Source: Paraglaciecola sp030730205
GTDB taxonomy: Bacteria; Pseudomonadota; Gammaproteobacteria; Enterobacterales; Alteromonadaceae
Direction: 5' to 3'
DNA length: 64,000 bases
Assembly (NCBI RefSeq): GCF_052119645.1
Contig: NZ_JBGQOM010000013.1
Location: 65,135-129,134, forward strand
Below are positions 9,986-18,864 of the stretch, in pieces; the first letter of the stretch is position 1; every line of letters starts with the position of its first letter. The notes under the pieces were generated by a model. It was not told the DNA's origin. It saw only the letters and a list, made by a program, of their open reading frames with translations, and did no database searches. Position numbers and translations under genes: made by a program.

Positions 9986-10399
9986 ATGACAATTGAATAC
10001 AAAGTCAATCAGCCCATTAGCGTTGAGGAATTTTGCGAGTTGCTTTCAAATACGTCATTAGGTGCAAGGCGTCCACTTCACAACAAGGACCTGATTCAGG
10101 GCATGTTGGATAATGCAAATTTAGTAGTGACCGCTTGGCAACAAGGCAAACTGTTGGGGCTAGCTCGTTCAGTCACTGACTTTCATTACTGCTGCTATTT
10201 GTCAGACTTAGCGGTGCACGAAGGCATTCAATCACAAGGCATTGGCCGTAATCTTATCAAACTGACTAAAGAGCAACTTAACGATTTGTGTAGCGTAATC
10301 TTGTTAGCTGCGCCACTTGCAGAAGGTTACTACCCTAAAATCGGTTTTGAACAACACGATAGTGCCTGGATACTGCGGAGTATTTCACAACTGAGCTAA
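9986..10399 (+). CDS. GNAT family N-acetyltransferase
   Basis: A 137-residue single-domain protein. The acetyl-CoA-binding motif is seen as DLAVHEGIQSQGIGRNLI (Q/R-x-x-G-x-G type) in the middle, followed by the YYPKIGFE segment near the C-terminus, typical of GNAT motif B. The acceptor substrate cannot be predicted. The ribosome site is weak. A tiny membrane-protein gene follows 37 bases downstream. Confidence 0.85.
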   Translation: MTIEYKVNQPISVEEFCELLSNTSLGARRPLHNKDLIQGMLDNANLVVTAWQQGKLLGLARSVTDFHYCCYLSDLAVHEGIQSQGIGRNLIKLTKEQLNDLCSVILLAAPLAEGYYPKIGFEQHDSAWILRSISQLS

Positions 10400-10436
10400 T
10401 CACTGGCTTTATTGACCCAAAACCCTAGGAGAAAAT

Positions 10437-10541
10437 ATGATGGAAACTATTATCGATATCGCGCTAAAGGCTGGTTTTGTGATTTTAATTGTCTTTATTG
10501 CTGCAATAATAATGAGCAAAAACAAAGATGGTAAAAAATAA
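10437..10541 (+). CDS. 34-residue single-pass membrane protein
   Basis: A short frame starting MMETIIDIALKAGFVILIV has a good AGGAG ribosome site just upstream, one hydrophobic segment (about residues 12-26) and a basic tail ending NKDGKK. Such small membrane proteins are commonly missed by gene finders. No family is recognised. The strong start site and clean membrane topology are the support; the second ATG at 10440 is an equally possible start. Confidence 0.55.
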   Translation: MMETIIDIALKAGFVILIVFIAAIIMSKNKDGKK

Positions 10542-10614
10542 CGGGTAGGCTGACATTTTGTAAATGTTTTACATTTGATGGACTTAGCAGGCACTTCCCA
10601 TCAACAAAAAGCAT

Positions 10615-10647
10615 GAATCATCTTGTGAAGATAAGTGAAGATGATTC
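10615..10647. repeat. Inverted repeat / hairpin
   Basis: Perfect 10-bp arms GAATCATCTT and AAGATGATTC are separated by 13 bases, followed by AAGATTTTCC. It may end transcription of the small upstream gene or be a binding site; there is only a short T run after it. Confidence 0.5.
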
Positions 10648-10714
10648 AAGATTTTCCTCGCGAATCTTCGTTCTCTGACTACCAATGAGACACCCGTCTT
10701 TAGGGCAATTGCTC

Positions 10715-11038
10715 ATGCTTAAGAAAAACCCATTTTCATTTTTACGTAAGGTATTGTTATATGCTTGGGTGGATATCTTATGCCTTCTTTTCAACCGATA
10801 GGTTGCAAGGGCCTCTGCGCCGCAATTTCACCGGCAATATACTCGACTACATTGACTTAAATGCGGTATTTATGACCAAACCTTAAAAAGTTTAGCCGCG
10901 GCAAAAGCCTTATTATGGACTTTTGCGGCTGGCTTCTTTGACCCACTAATTCTTAACATACTGGATAAATTAGCAATGCAAGCAGAAGCCCCTTCAATTA
11001 CGGAACAGATTAAAACATTAGGGCGTGTTGACCTTTGA
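10715..11038 (+). pseudogene. Decayed gene with two frameshifts, cut by a MITE-like element
   Basis: Three stretches in different frames read like one protein. The first is MLKKNPFSFLRKVLLYAWVD from ATG 10715. The second includes TDRLQGPLRRNFTGNILDYI and ends NAVFMTKP. The third includes LAAAKALLWTFAAGFFDPLI and TEQIKTLGRVDL, ending at TGA 11036. Each ends at a stop soon after the apparent frame change. The last codons lie inside the left inverted repeat of the element starting at 11018, so the true C-terminus is lost. No family is recognised. The call rests on coding-like composition only. Confidence 0.4.
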
Positions 11039-11188
11039 TGTGTGTTTTTACAGCGTGTTGTGCGGTGGTTATTCAATAAAGCACGAGCGCGGTGTAGTTA
11101 TTCTACATGAGCGAGTGATGAAGCTGCACAAACGCTTAATATCCGTTACGGACCCGAAGGGTTCAAGCCAAATGTCAACACGCCCTAA
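11018..11188. mobile_element. 171-bp MITE-like element with 20-bp terminal inverted repeats
   Basis: The left end TTAGGGCGTGTTGACCTTTG and the reverse complement of the right end (11169-11188) agree at 19 of 20 positions. The interior (about 131 bp) has no supported gene and contains a small ACCCGAAGGGT hairpin near the right end. Size, matching ends and lack of a transposase fit a miniature inverted-repeat element or the fused ends of a deleted IS. It truncates the upstream decayed gene. No clear target duplication is visible. Confidence 0.6.
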
Positions 11189-11232
11189 ACTCAGCTTTGT
11201 CTTAATTTATTCTATTTTTGCTCAGCCATTTA

Positions 11233-12498
11233 TTAAGATAAGTCGCTTAAGGTTGCGACACCAATAGCATTTTTACCTTGGTGTTTCGCACTATACAGTG
11301 CCTCATCGGCGCATGATAAGAGTTGGTGGGGTAAATCATTGAAATGTAAGTGTTCAGCTGTTGCGCTGACCATGCCAAATGAACATGATGCATTGAATTT
11401 ATGGTCGCCAATACCATAGAGGCTTTCAGATATATGTTTGCGAATTCTCTCAATTATCATAACTGCATTGTTTTCTTGTTGATTATCCGGCAATAAAATC
11501 ACAAATTCATCTCCCCCTAAACGTGCGATACAATCAGATGGGCGGATATTTTCTTTAATTATCGTTGTTATTTGCCTCAATAACTCATCGCCGTTTGCAT
11601 GGCCATATTGATCATTTATGTTTTTGAAATTATCTACGTCGAACACGCACACAGAGAGTCCATGCAACTTATTACGAGAAATTGAGTTAATGACGTCTGT
11701 TAAGCGAATTTCTAAAAAACTGAGAGAAAATGCTTGAGTTAAATGGTCGTACATCAACCGATTATTTAGTTGACGTCTTTCTTCGTACAATTTGTCGATA
11801 TGAAGCACCAATATCCAAGCAATACTGCAAGTGACTAAAAATGAACCAATCCAGGTAAGAGGTGGAAAATCAATAACTTGAATACCTGTGAAGGTATCAC
11901 TTACGCCCGTTATCATCCAAACTAAATTAGCCAACAAAAGTAACTGAACCGTGCTTGTTGCTCCATTTTCGTGTCTTCTTCGTTGTCGAACGTAAACGTT
12001 TACCAAAATGAAAATGCAATACATCGCCAATATTAGTATCCAGGCCCCCCACATTTGAAACAGTGGACCATACATTAAGCCCGTGTAGTATTGAGATGTT
12101 GAGTAAAACGCTTTACTAAGAAAGTATTGATTGGGTACTACCGCCAAGATTGAAAAACATGCACAAATGGCGTAGCACCATTTTAACAATATCGGGGCTT
12201 TGTATTGAAAAAATGCGATATAAAAATGCAGGCTCAGCACAATGGTAAACATCGCACTAATGACGGTCAGGCGATTTGCTACATTTAGGTAATTTAGGTT
12301 GTCAGCAGAATTTACCAACACCGCAAAGGCGCTAAAAAAAATGCTACTCGTGAGTGCTGCCAGCGCGAAAATCAGATAGTACCTAACCGATTCTTCGTAG
12401 CGAAACTTGAGACGAAAATACAACAGTATAAAGAAAATGCTTAAAATCAAACTGATACTAGCGGTAATAAATAAAGGCGAAGATAGAACTTGAACCAT
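11233..12498 (-). CDS. Membrane-bound diguanylate cyclase (GGDEF)
   Basis: The first ~230 of 421 residues hold about seven hydrophobic segments forming an N-terminal membrane sensor. A GGDEF domain follows, with the intact active-site motif RLGGDEF near residue 327 and the DNFKNINDQYGHANGD segment before it. It should make cyclic di-GMP from two GTP and influence motility or attachment. No EAL domain is present. The signal is unknown. The gene stands alone, next to the MITE-like element on its 3' side. Confidence 0.93.
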   Translation of the reverse strand: MVQVLSSPLFITASISLILSIFFILLYFRLKFRYEESVRYYLIFALAALTSSIFFSAFAVLVNSADNLNYLNVANRLTVISAMFTIVLSLHFYIAFFQYKAPILLKWCYAICACFSILAVVPNQYFLSKAFYSTSQYYTGLMYGPLFQMWGAWILILAMYCIFILVNVYVRQRRRHENGATSTVQLLLLANLVWMITGVSDTFTGIQVIDFPPLTWIGSFLVTCSIAWILVLHIDKLYEERRQLNNRLMYDHLTQAFSLSFLEIRLTDVINSISRNKLHGLSVCVFDVDNFKNINDQYGHANGDELLRQITTIIKENIRPSDCIARLGGDEFVILLPDNQQENNAVMIIERIRKHISESLYGIGDHKFNASCSFGMVSATAEHLHFNDLPHQLLSCADEALYSAKHQGKNAIGVATLSDLS

Positions 12499-12697
12499 GC
12501 TGTTTCTCTATTCAGCTAAAATAATCTTCGACATTCCTAACAAGTTTTGAATGCAAAAACACAGTGTTATTGAGCAATACCAAGTTACGGCAGCTGAATA
12601 AGATGATAGTAAAACATTGGCTATTCACTACCAGACAAAATTTCATATACGCTAATAAACCGAGGCTTGGCCTAATTTTGGTCAAGCCTTTGTTAAC

Positions 12698-13165
12698 TTA
12701 CATTTGTTTATCGATTCGAACTGAACCATCAGCCAAATATATCATACGTATTTTATCTCTTGGCTGAAAAATCATAGCAGGATCTCGGTCTTGTACCACC
12801 ATGTATTCACTACCGTCTTCAATAGTGATCATAAGTTCAACCAACTGTATGGTGATTTGCTCGACGCGTTGATTGTTGGTATTGGCGACAGAACCACCCA
12901 ACATAGCGCCAAGTATGGTGCTTAAGGCTCGCCCCCCACCACTACCAAACTGATTACCGATAGTGCCGCCAATAAGTGCGCCACCAAATACTTTCCAACC
13001 ATGATTCCGATCTTCAAGTAATTCAGTTTGCGTCACATTTCTCACAGATGTCACTTTGCCAAATATTACCTTGTCTACCGGCACTGCTTCGTTGCGCTGA
13101 TAGTCAGCAAGGGCAGGGGTGAGATACCCGACCAATAATAGGGCACAAACAAACAGTGCTTTCAT
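12698..13165 (-). CDS. Secreted glycine-zipper protein (17-kDa antigen/SlyB-like)
   Basis: A 155-residue protein with a signal peptide ending near PALA-D. The middle carries a glycine zipper (GGALIGGTIGNQFGSGGG followed by LGAMLGGSVAN), the 2TM pattern of outer-membrane-associated 17-kDa-antigen-like proteins. It lacks a lipobox. It lies 39 bases downstream of lpoB on the same strand and is probably the last gene of that operon, with an envelope role. Confidence 0.82.
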   Translation of the reverse strand: MKALFVCALLLVGYLTPALADYQRNEAVPVDKVIFGKVTSVRNVTQTELLEDRNHGWKVFGGALIGGTIGNQFGSGGGRALSTILGAMLGGSVANTNNQRVEQITIQLVELMITIEDGSEYMVVQDRDPAMIFQPRDKIRMIYLADGSVRIDKQM

Positions 13166-13204
13166 GGACTTATCCTCATAGTGACTTGTTGAAGTGGGTG
13201 AGCA

Positions 13205-13807
13205 TTACCAGCCAAGCAATTCTTTGGTACGTGTTTTACGGATTTCGGTTTCATCTGCCCATTCAACCAAGCCGCTTTCTAAGTCCATTAAACGCATGGT
13301 GAACTTGTAATACACGTCAGACTTATCCGCATTGGTTTTGACAATACTTGATAAATTTCCGTACAACATGTATTCCGCGCCCACTTGTTTGCCAAATTGC
13401 ACCGCTTTAACAGGATCGACTAAACCGCCTTCATTTTGATAATTAAGCTGCTCACGTACCGCACTCACTTTGCCCATATCAACAAATCGAAATTTGCCAG
13501 ACTTTAATAACTGCGTTGAAACAGAGTCAGTTAATGATTCAGTATCAATATGCTCACTGGTTTTATTTTTCACTGAATCCACAAAAACAATGGGGCGTTT
13601 GTTCATAGTCATCGTGCCAACCACTGGAGACTGCAAAAGTGAATCCGTCATTTCATTGGCTATTTTCTGTAAATCAGTTGAGCCAAAATTGACATCCGTG
13701 GTTTCAACGGCTGTGGCATCCCCATACCGCACTACGGATTGGTTTGCACAGCCCGCCACGACTGTTAAAGACATGCTTATGGCACTTATGACGAGTAATT
13801 TTTTCAT
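13205..13807 (-). CDS. lpoB: Penicillin-binding protein activator LpoB
   Basis: A 200-residue lipoprotein with lipobox VAGC (Cys20), a short linker and an LpoB fold recognisable from RPIVFVDSVKNKTSEHID, LLKSGKFRFVD and GAEYMLYGNLSSI. LpoB sits in the outer membrane and stimulates the peptidoglycan synthase PBP1b. The neighbouring COG3014 lipoprotein is a usual companion of lpoB in marine gammaproteobacteria, which supports the call. The three genes (13943-15367, this one, 12698-13165) share a strand and look like one transcript. Confidence 0.88.
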   Translation of the reverse strand: MKKLLVISAISMSLTVVAGCANQSVVRYGDATAVETTDVNFGSTDLQKIANEMTDSLLQSPVVGTMTMNKRPIVFVDSVKNKTSEHIDTESLTDSVSTQLLKSGKFRFVDMGKVSAVREQLNYQNEGGLVDPVKAVQFGKQVGAEYMLYGNLSSIVKTNADKSDVYYKFTMRLMDLESGLVEWADETEIRKTRTKELLGW

Positions 13808-13942
13808 TGGTTTATCCTATCTATTCAAATACACATTTGTTATTTAATGGCCGTATGCGCTTTGTTAATCGGCATCACGGCCATCTACCCTATTTGCTAC
13901 ACATTACTTTGTTACTTACTCAGAGCCTTATTAACGACAGGC

Positions 13943-15367
13943 TTATAATTGCGTTACTTTTTGACTAGTAACGTTTTCGATAGTTGTTAGGTTCATTAAG
14001 CTTATTCTGCCCGCTTTAATAGCAACGCTGATGTCTTGGGTCTTCCCTCCAATATTTAAACTGAGTTGTTGTTGCCCAGCGGGTAAGGACAAACGCATAA
14101 TTTGCATCTCATCAGGCAAGGTTAACCAACTCCTGGTGTCGGCTTGTTCAGACGTAATGTTATAAAGGGTTGCCAAAATATTACCCAAATCCCCACCTTC
14201 TTTACTCATGGTACTTCGCAGCTTTTCTTTAGCAATTATTCGCAGTGCTTGTCGAGTCACAATAGCGGGCAGTTGTTCTTGTAGTTGTTTGGATGCCAAC
14301 GATTGCAGACGAGCAATCGGCTCAGCATCATAACGTTGTTCCTGTGCCGTAATACTCACTTTAGGATAGTGGGCCAATGAACCTTGATACACAGGTAAGG
14401 CAAAACTAAAAAACCGCGCTTTATAGGAACTGGTAAAGAGGGGTAAATCAATTGCCACTTCTTGTTTGGCGTTAATTACCCCGCGTTCTAACAATACAAC
14501 TAATTCGCCGTGTTCAGTCTTATTAGCGCCGAGATAATCACCGTATTTTGGTGTGAATAGCGCTAGGTCATCGACCATTTGCAGTTGGGTGGCTAAACGC
14601 AATACATCCTGCTGCAGATATACATTGTTAGGGTAAATTTCTAAGGCTCGTTTGTAATCGATATAAGCGTCATTTGGCTGTTTTGCGGCTTCATATAAAA
14701 CACCAGATAAATAAAAAGTGTAGGCATTTTGAAAACCATTTTTGATATCACCAATCATCGCAGCCATTGAGGGATAAGTTTGCTTCAGGGCGTTTTTGTC
14801 AACACTCTCAGCGGCTTTATCGATGCTTTGCTGATGTTGTTTCAAAGCGTTTTCTTGCACTAAGTTTGCACGGCGCACCTCGACTAACGCACCGTCAAGC
14901 TGGCCTAAAAACACATAGTTTAGGGCCTGATAACTGTGCAACATCGTTTGCTCGTACGCTGGAATATCGTAGGCAATTGCATTGTCGCTACTCACTAATG
15001 CGGTCATGTTGGCAAGACCATCACTGACTCTCAGTTTAGCTTTCGCTTGTTCTTGTTCAAGTTCAGTAGACACCAAGGTAAACTCTTCTCGGCTTTGTGC
15101 CCAATCTTGGGCTAAATAATGTAGACGGGCTTTTTCAAGCAAGCTCAAAGAATAGTTAGTTTGTTTGTTTTTAGGCACTTCGACTAGATTAGCGGCTTTG
15201 GAAAAGTCGCCATTTAACTGGGCCATTCTTACGGTTTTTAACTGCTCGGCGTAACCTGAGAAAAGATTATTGAACCCCATACTTGAGCAAGCTGACACAC
15301 TTATGACTAAGCAGCCTAAAATCAAGCCTTGAGCTAATCGACGAAAAGATACAACAAATGAGGGCAT
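13943..15367 (-). CDS. COG3014-type lipoprotein with TPR-like helices
   Basis: A 474-residue protein with a lipoprotein signal (lipobox VSAC, Cys27) followed by helical repeats. Segments such as YEAAKQPNDAYIDYKRALEI look like TPR units. The C-terminal part is beta-rich and includes LSLPAGQQQLSLNIGG. It matches what I know of COG3014 proteins encoded beside lpoB; their exact function is unknown, but an outer-membrane role in envelope biogenesis is likely. First gene of the probable operon, with about 150 bases of promoter region before it. Confidence 0.75.
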   Translation of the reverse strand: MPSFVVSFRRLAQGLILGCLVISVSACSSMGFNNLFSGYAEQLKTVRMAQLNGDFSKAANLVEVPKNKQTNYSLSLLEKARLHYLAQDWAQSREEFTLVSTELEQEQAKAKLRVSDGLANMTALVSSDNAIAYDIPAYEQTMLHSYQALNYVFLGQLDGALVEVRRANLVQENALKQHQQSIDKAAESVDKNALKQTYPSMAAMIGDIKNGFQNAYTFYLSGVLYEAAKQPNDAYIDYKRALEIYPNNVYLQQDVLRLATQLQMVDDLALFTPKYGDYLGANKTEHGELVVLLERGVINAKQEVAIDLPLFTSSYKARFFSFALPVYQGSLAHYPKVSITAQEQRYDAEPIARLQSLASKQLQEQLPAIVTRQALRIIAKEKLRSTMSKEGGDLGNILATLYNITSEQADTRSWLTLPDEMQIMRLSLPAGQQQLSLNIGGKTQDISVAIKAGRISLMNLTTIENVTSQKVTQL

Positions 15368-15518
15368 GTACGACTTAATTCATAAAACTAACAGACCACA
15401 TTCAGACAATAAGTGCTCTGAATAATTCGCTATTAGACTAAAGATAATTTGGTCATATTGATACGCTTACTTGAAAAAATAATGTCTTTAAAAAAGTAAG
15501 TTTCTACACCTTAGCACA

Positions 15519-16178
15519 TCAGGCATTCACGCGCTTTTCTTGCCAGTTTTCTTGCAAAGAATAAAGACAACGCTCTTGTGGGGTAGCTTTCAGATTGAGA
15601 TAATCAACCGCTTCAGGTATGAAAAGTACCACGCAAAAATGTTCGCTGATGGTAGACAGAGTATCATGGCTAATGACTTTTACTGGTGTATTGCCTGCCC
15701 AAGCATGATTATTTTCATCATAAGGCGCTTTGGGCGTGCCTGCAAAAAATGCTTGTCTGGCGGTTGGGGATAAATTCAACCACTGTTGTTTCAGGATGTC
15801 TGCTTTTGTACTGCCCCCAAGTAGCGATTCATTTACACTTAGCGCTAAAGACGGCGACAACAATACAACGTCGCCGGAAATTCGAAATTGCTCTCTCGAG
15901 CCGCTAAAATACCAACAAATTTCGAAGTAGGGGGCTGAGGCGGTGTTCCACTGAGGGATTTTGTCACTTCGACAATCGGTGACTGAAAGCAAACTATGGG
16001 TAGCGTTTAAAAATCCCCTGAAAACCATTGTCCTGTTTTTTGCACGACCATCTGAGCCAACACTGGCGACTTGGTAGTATTTCGCCTGCATTTGACTACG
16101 GTTGATATGCAAACTTCTGGCTAATCGTTGGCGCCAAGGCGGGTATTTCATTTCAGTCATGCTGCTTCTATCGCTCAT
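15519..16178 (-). CDS. Pyridoxamine 5'-phosphate oxidase family FMN-binding protein
   Basis: A 219-residue protein. The N-terminal PPWRQRLARSLHIN and the segment YQVASVGSDGRAKNRTMVFR match the Alr4036/Pyridox_oxase_2 type of split-barrel flavoprotein. ICWYFSGSREQFRISG forms part of the FMN-binding barrel and WLNLS is close to the usual C-terminal part. These are relatives of PdxH whose substrate is usually unknown. The start could also be ATG 16160 or 16151; none has a strong ribosome site. Confidence 0.8.
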   Translation of the reverse strand: MSDRSSMTEMKYPPWRQRLARSLHINRSQMQAKYYQVASVGSDGRAKNRTMVFRGFLNATHSLLSVTDCRSDKIPQWNTASAPYFEICWYFSGSREQFRISGDVVLLSPSLALSVNESLLGGSTKADILKQQWLNLSPTARQAFFAGTPKAPYDENNHAWAGNTPVKVISHDTLSTISEHFCVVLFIPEAVDYLNLKATPQERCLYSLQENWQEKRVNA

Positions 16179-16235
16179 TAACGCTTCGGTACAATGCCAT
16201 CCTTGGCATCTTGGCTATGATACCTTTTGCTCAGT

Positions 16236-17537
16236 CTATTTAGCTGGTCTTTCGTCAACCAATGCTTGATAAGTTAGGTTACGTAAATCATCGGCATAAC
16301 GATGAGTACCACTTGGAATAAATTGCGCCATACCAATAATGATCAAATTCTCGACAGGATCGATTCTAAAATACGTCGATGCCATACCGCCCCAGCCATA
16401 GTTACCTTCAGAGCCCATAAATTTGAGCGCACCAGTATCAGTGGTGACAGACATTGCTAATCCGTATCCTTCGCCATCGGCCCATGAGCTAAAGGGCACT
16501 AAATTAGCAGGTAAATGATTAGCCCGCATATACTCAACAGTTTTACGTCCCAAAATTCTCACTCCGTTGACCTCACCATCATTTAATAACATGCGAGCAA
16601 ATGTCAGATAGTCATCTATGGTGGAAACCATTCCACCGCCGCCATTATGGATAGCCGGATCCGTCAAAAAATCGCCCAAAGGCACATTTTGCATCTCAAC
16701 GGTGTTGCCTTCTTTATCGCTGTTGTACACCGCAGCGAGGCGATGGGCTTTTTCAGCGGGTACATGAAAACCGGTGTCCTGCATATCAAGCGGGTCAAGG
16801 ATACTTTGTTTTACATATTCACCCAATTTCATACCGCTTAACTTTTCAACTAAATAGCCAATAACATCAGTATTGACCCCGTAGTTCCATTGCGTACCGG
16901 GTTGGTGATTCAGCGGCAATTTTGCCAACTCTCGTAGGGTCTCTTCTGGCTTTGTTTTACCTTGCATCATAGGTGATGCACGATAAAGTTTGTCAACTTC
17001 ACTACCAGTAAAACCGTAGCTGAATCCAGCTGTATGGGTAAACAAATCAATAATACGAACAGGCGATTTTGTGTCTTCTAACACCATGCTATCGCCGCTA
17101 CCTCTTACATACACTTTCAGTTCTTTTAGTTCGGGTAAATACCACCAAATAGGATCATTCATATGAAACTTGCCTTGCTCCCACAGAGTGAGTGCAGCGA
17201 CAGTGGTAATAGGTTTAGTCATTGAATAAATACGAAAGATAGCGTCACGCTGCATTGCTTTGCCAGCAGCGATGTCTTGCATCCCCTGAGTCGTTACGTG
17301 TACGGTTTTATTATTGCGCGACACCAGTGTCATAATGCCAGCGAGTTTGCCTTCGTCGATATACTCTTGCATTTTAGCGTCGATTCGCTGCAAGCGTTGT
17401 TGTGAAAAACCTTGGGCTGTATCACTTATAGATGAAGGGGAGTGGCTTGTTGCTTGATTATGGCTGGCACTTTCGTTAACAGATACCACACAGGATGACA
17501 GCGATAAACTCGCTACAACTAAGAGGATTTTTTTCAT
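16236..17537 (-). CDS. Class C beta-lactamase-like serine hydrolase, lipoprotein
   Basis: The 433-residue protein has a lipobox (LSSC, Cys16). The catalytic SxxK motif appears as SMTK in IYSMTKPITTVAALTL, and YGVN provides the YxN motif. Further typical blocks are DLFTHTAGFSYG and GGGGMVSTIDDY. The family includes esterases, peptidases and beta-lactamases; length and sequence fit EstB-type esterases. Lipid anchoring implies a periplasmic or outer-membrane location. It is followed after 57 bases by the flavin oxidoreductase gene on the same strand. Confidence 0.88.
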   Translation of the reverse strand: MKKILLVVASLSLSSCVVSVNESASHNQATSHSPSSISDTAQGFSQQRLQRIDAKMQEYIDEGKLAGIMTLVSRNNKTVHVTTQGMQDIAAGKAMQRDAIFRIYSMTKPITTVAALTLWEQGKFHMNDPIWWYLPELKELKVYVRGSGDSMVLEDTKSPVRIIDLFTHTAGFSYGFTGSEVDKLYRASPMMQGKTKPEETLRELAKLPLNHQPGTQWNYGVNTDVIGYLVEKLSGMKLGEYVKQSILDPLDMQDTGFHVPAEKAHRLAAVYNSDKEGNTVEMQNVPLGDFLTDPAIHNGGGGMVSTIDDYLTFARMLLNDGEVNGVRILGRKTVEYMRANHLPANLVPFSSWADGEGYGLAMSVTTDTGALKFMGSEGNYGWGGMASTYFRIDPVENLIIIGMAQFIPSGTHRYADDLRNLTYQALVDERPAK

Positions 17538-17733
17538 AATATATTTTTATTGTGGGCTGAGATGGTCAGTGTAACGGTTCAATTCAGCCTTGCCAATTAG
17601 ACAAAGCTCAAAAGTATTTACAGATTATGTGCACATACACAGAACCTTTACGTAATAGTAGAGTATAAGAGTCACAGACCTTTGATTAGGTCTTGTCTAC
17701 TATTAATCGCTTCAATACAAAACGGGAAAAAAT

Positions 17734-18105
17734 ATGCTTAGTTATGCAACTATCGGTGTTAGTGATTTAGAAAAATCAGAAGCTTTTTATAATGAACTAT
17801 TAGCCCCAATCGGCGCAAAAACGTTGATAAAAATGGATCGCATTATTTTTATTGGTAAAAGTATGCAAGAGCCTATGCTTGCTATTTGCATTCCTTATAA
17901 TGCTCAGCCGCAGCATTGTGGGAATGGCAACATGGTGGCTATTGCACCTGGCTCAAAAGAGCAGTGTGATGAACTATATAACAAGGCCATTGCACTAGGT
18001 GCGACCTGTGACGGTAAGCCTGGTCAGCGTATCCCGAACGTTTTTTACGGTGCCTATTTCCGAGATGTAGACGGCAATAAAATAGCGTTTAACCATTTCG
18101 GTTAA
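17734..18105 (+). CDS. VOC family (glyoxalase-like) protein
   Basis: A 123-residue single-domain protein starting MLSYATIGVSDLEKSEAFYN, the standard opening of vicinal-oxygen-chelate proteins, and ending with YFRDVDGNKIAFNHFG, which carries the usual C-terminal strand. Function could be a metal-dependent lyase or isomerase, or ligand binding; the substrate is unknown. It is monocistronic with a strong terminator 6 bases after the stop. Confidence 0.88.
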   Translation: MLSYATIGVSDLEKSEAFYNELLAPIGAKTLIKMDRIIFIGKSMQEPMLAICIPYNAQPQHCGNGNMVAIAPGSKEQCDELYNKAIALGATCDGKPGQRIPNVFYGAYFRDVDGNKIAFNHFG

Positions 18106-18111
18106 GAAGCT

Positions 18112-18147
18112 AAAACGCAATACAGCCTCGTTGCTGTATTGCGTTTT
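18112..18147 (+). terminator. Rho-independent terminator after VOC gene
   Basis: A perfect 15-bp stem (AAAACGCAATACAGC with GCTGTATTGCGTTTT) surrounds a 6-base loop, with A and T runs at the two sides. The symmetry means it could work in both directions. Confidence 0.85.
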
Positions 18148-18240
18148 GTATGCTTAGAGAATGAGACGGACAATGTGCCTTCTGGTAGTAATCTAAGGCA
18201 AAAGTCTATTTCACTTAATGACAATGAAAAATTCAAATCC

Positions 18241-18711
18241 TTACTGAATTTCTAACAATTCGACTTCAAAAATAAGTAAAGATCCAGGTTGTATGCTGCC
18301 CGTTGCACGGTTGCCGTAGGCCAAATGAGCGGGGATATAAAATCTAAATTTATCACCAACCACCATCAATTGCAGTCCTTCAGTCCAACCACTAATGACT
18401 TGATTTAACGGAAAACTAATTGGTTTATCTCGCTCAACTGAGCTATCAAAAACGCTGCCGTCTAACAACGTGCCGTGGTAATGCACTTTGACTGTTGATT
18501 TTGCAGTTGGGTGTGAACTACCTGCGCCTTTTTTGAGTTCCAAATATTGCAATCCAGATGCTGTTTCTTGCACGCCTTCATTTCGCTTATTTGACGTTAA
18601 AAAGGTGTTACCAATGGCTATATTTTCAAGCGCGAGCTTTTTATTATTGGCGCTTCTGGTGAAGTAAAATATCGCCAGCGCGATAATAATTCCGATAACA
18701 ATAAATTTCAT
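18241..18711 (-). CDS. FKBP-type peptidyl-prolyl cis-trans isomerase
   Basis: A 156-residue protein with an N-terminal membrane anchor (about residues 3-17) and an FKBP domain. GVQETASGLQYLELKKG, TVKVHYHGTLLDGSVFDSS and IPAHLAYGNRATGSIQPGS are the classic FKBP blocks. It should catalyse prolyl isomerisation and help fold exported proteins at the periplasmic face of the inner membrane. AGGA precedes the ATG. It stands alone. Confidence 0.92.
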   Translation of the reverse strand: MKFIVIGIIIALAIFYFTRSANNKKLALENIAIGNTFLTSNKRNEGVQETASGLQYLELKKGAGSSHPTAKSTVKVHYHGTLLDGSVFDSSVERDKPISFPLNQVISGWTEGLQLMVVGDKFRFYIPAHLAYGNRATGSIQPGSLLIFEVELLEIQ

Positions 18712-18864
18712 GATGGGTCCTATAAATGAGTGGCGCGCATTCTAGCATCGCTTACTTTTTTAACACAATCAGTCTAATAGCGAAAAAAGGGGAGAGACAA
18801 GTGCCTGATACAAATCCTGTTAAAAGCGCTTCTTTAGTATTTATCGCTATTTACTGACTGAACG

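Noticed and set aside
11025..11267. 80-codon plus-strand frame across the MITE-like element
   Set aside because: Spans both inverted repeats and overlaps the diguanylate cyclase end; no motif or ribosome site.
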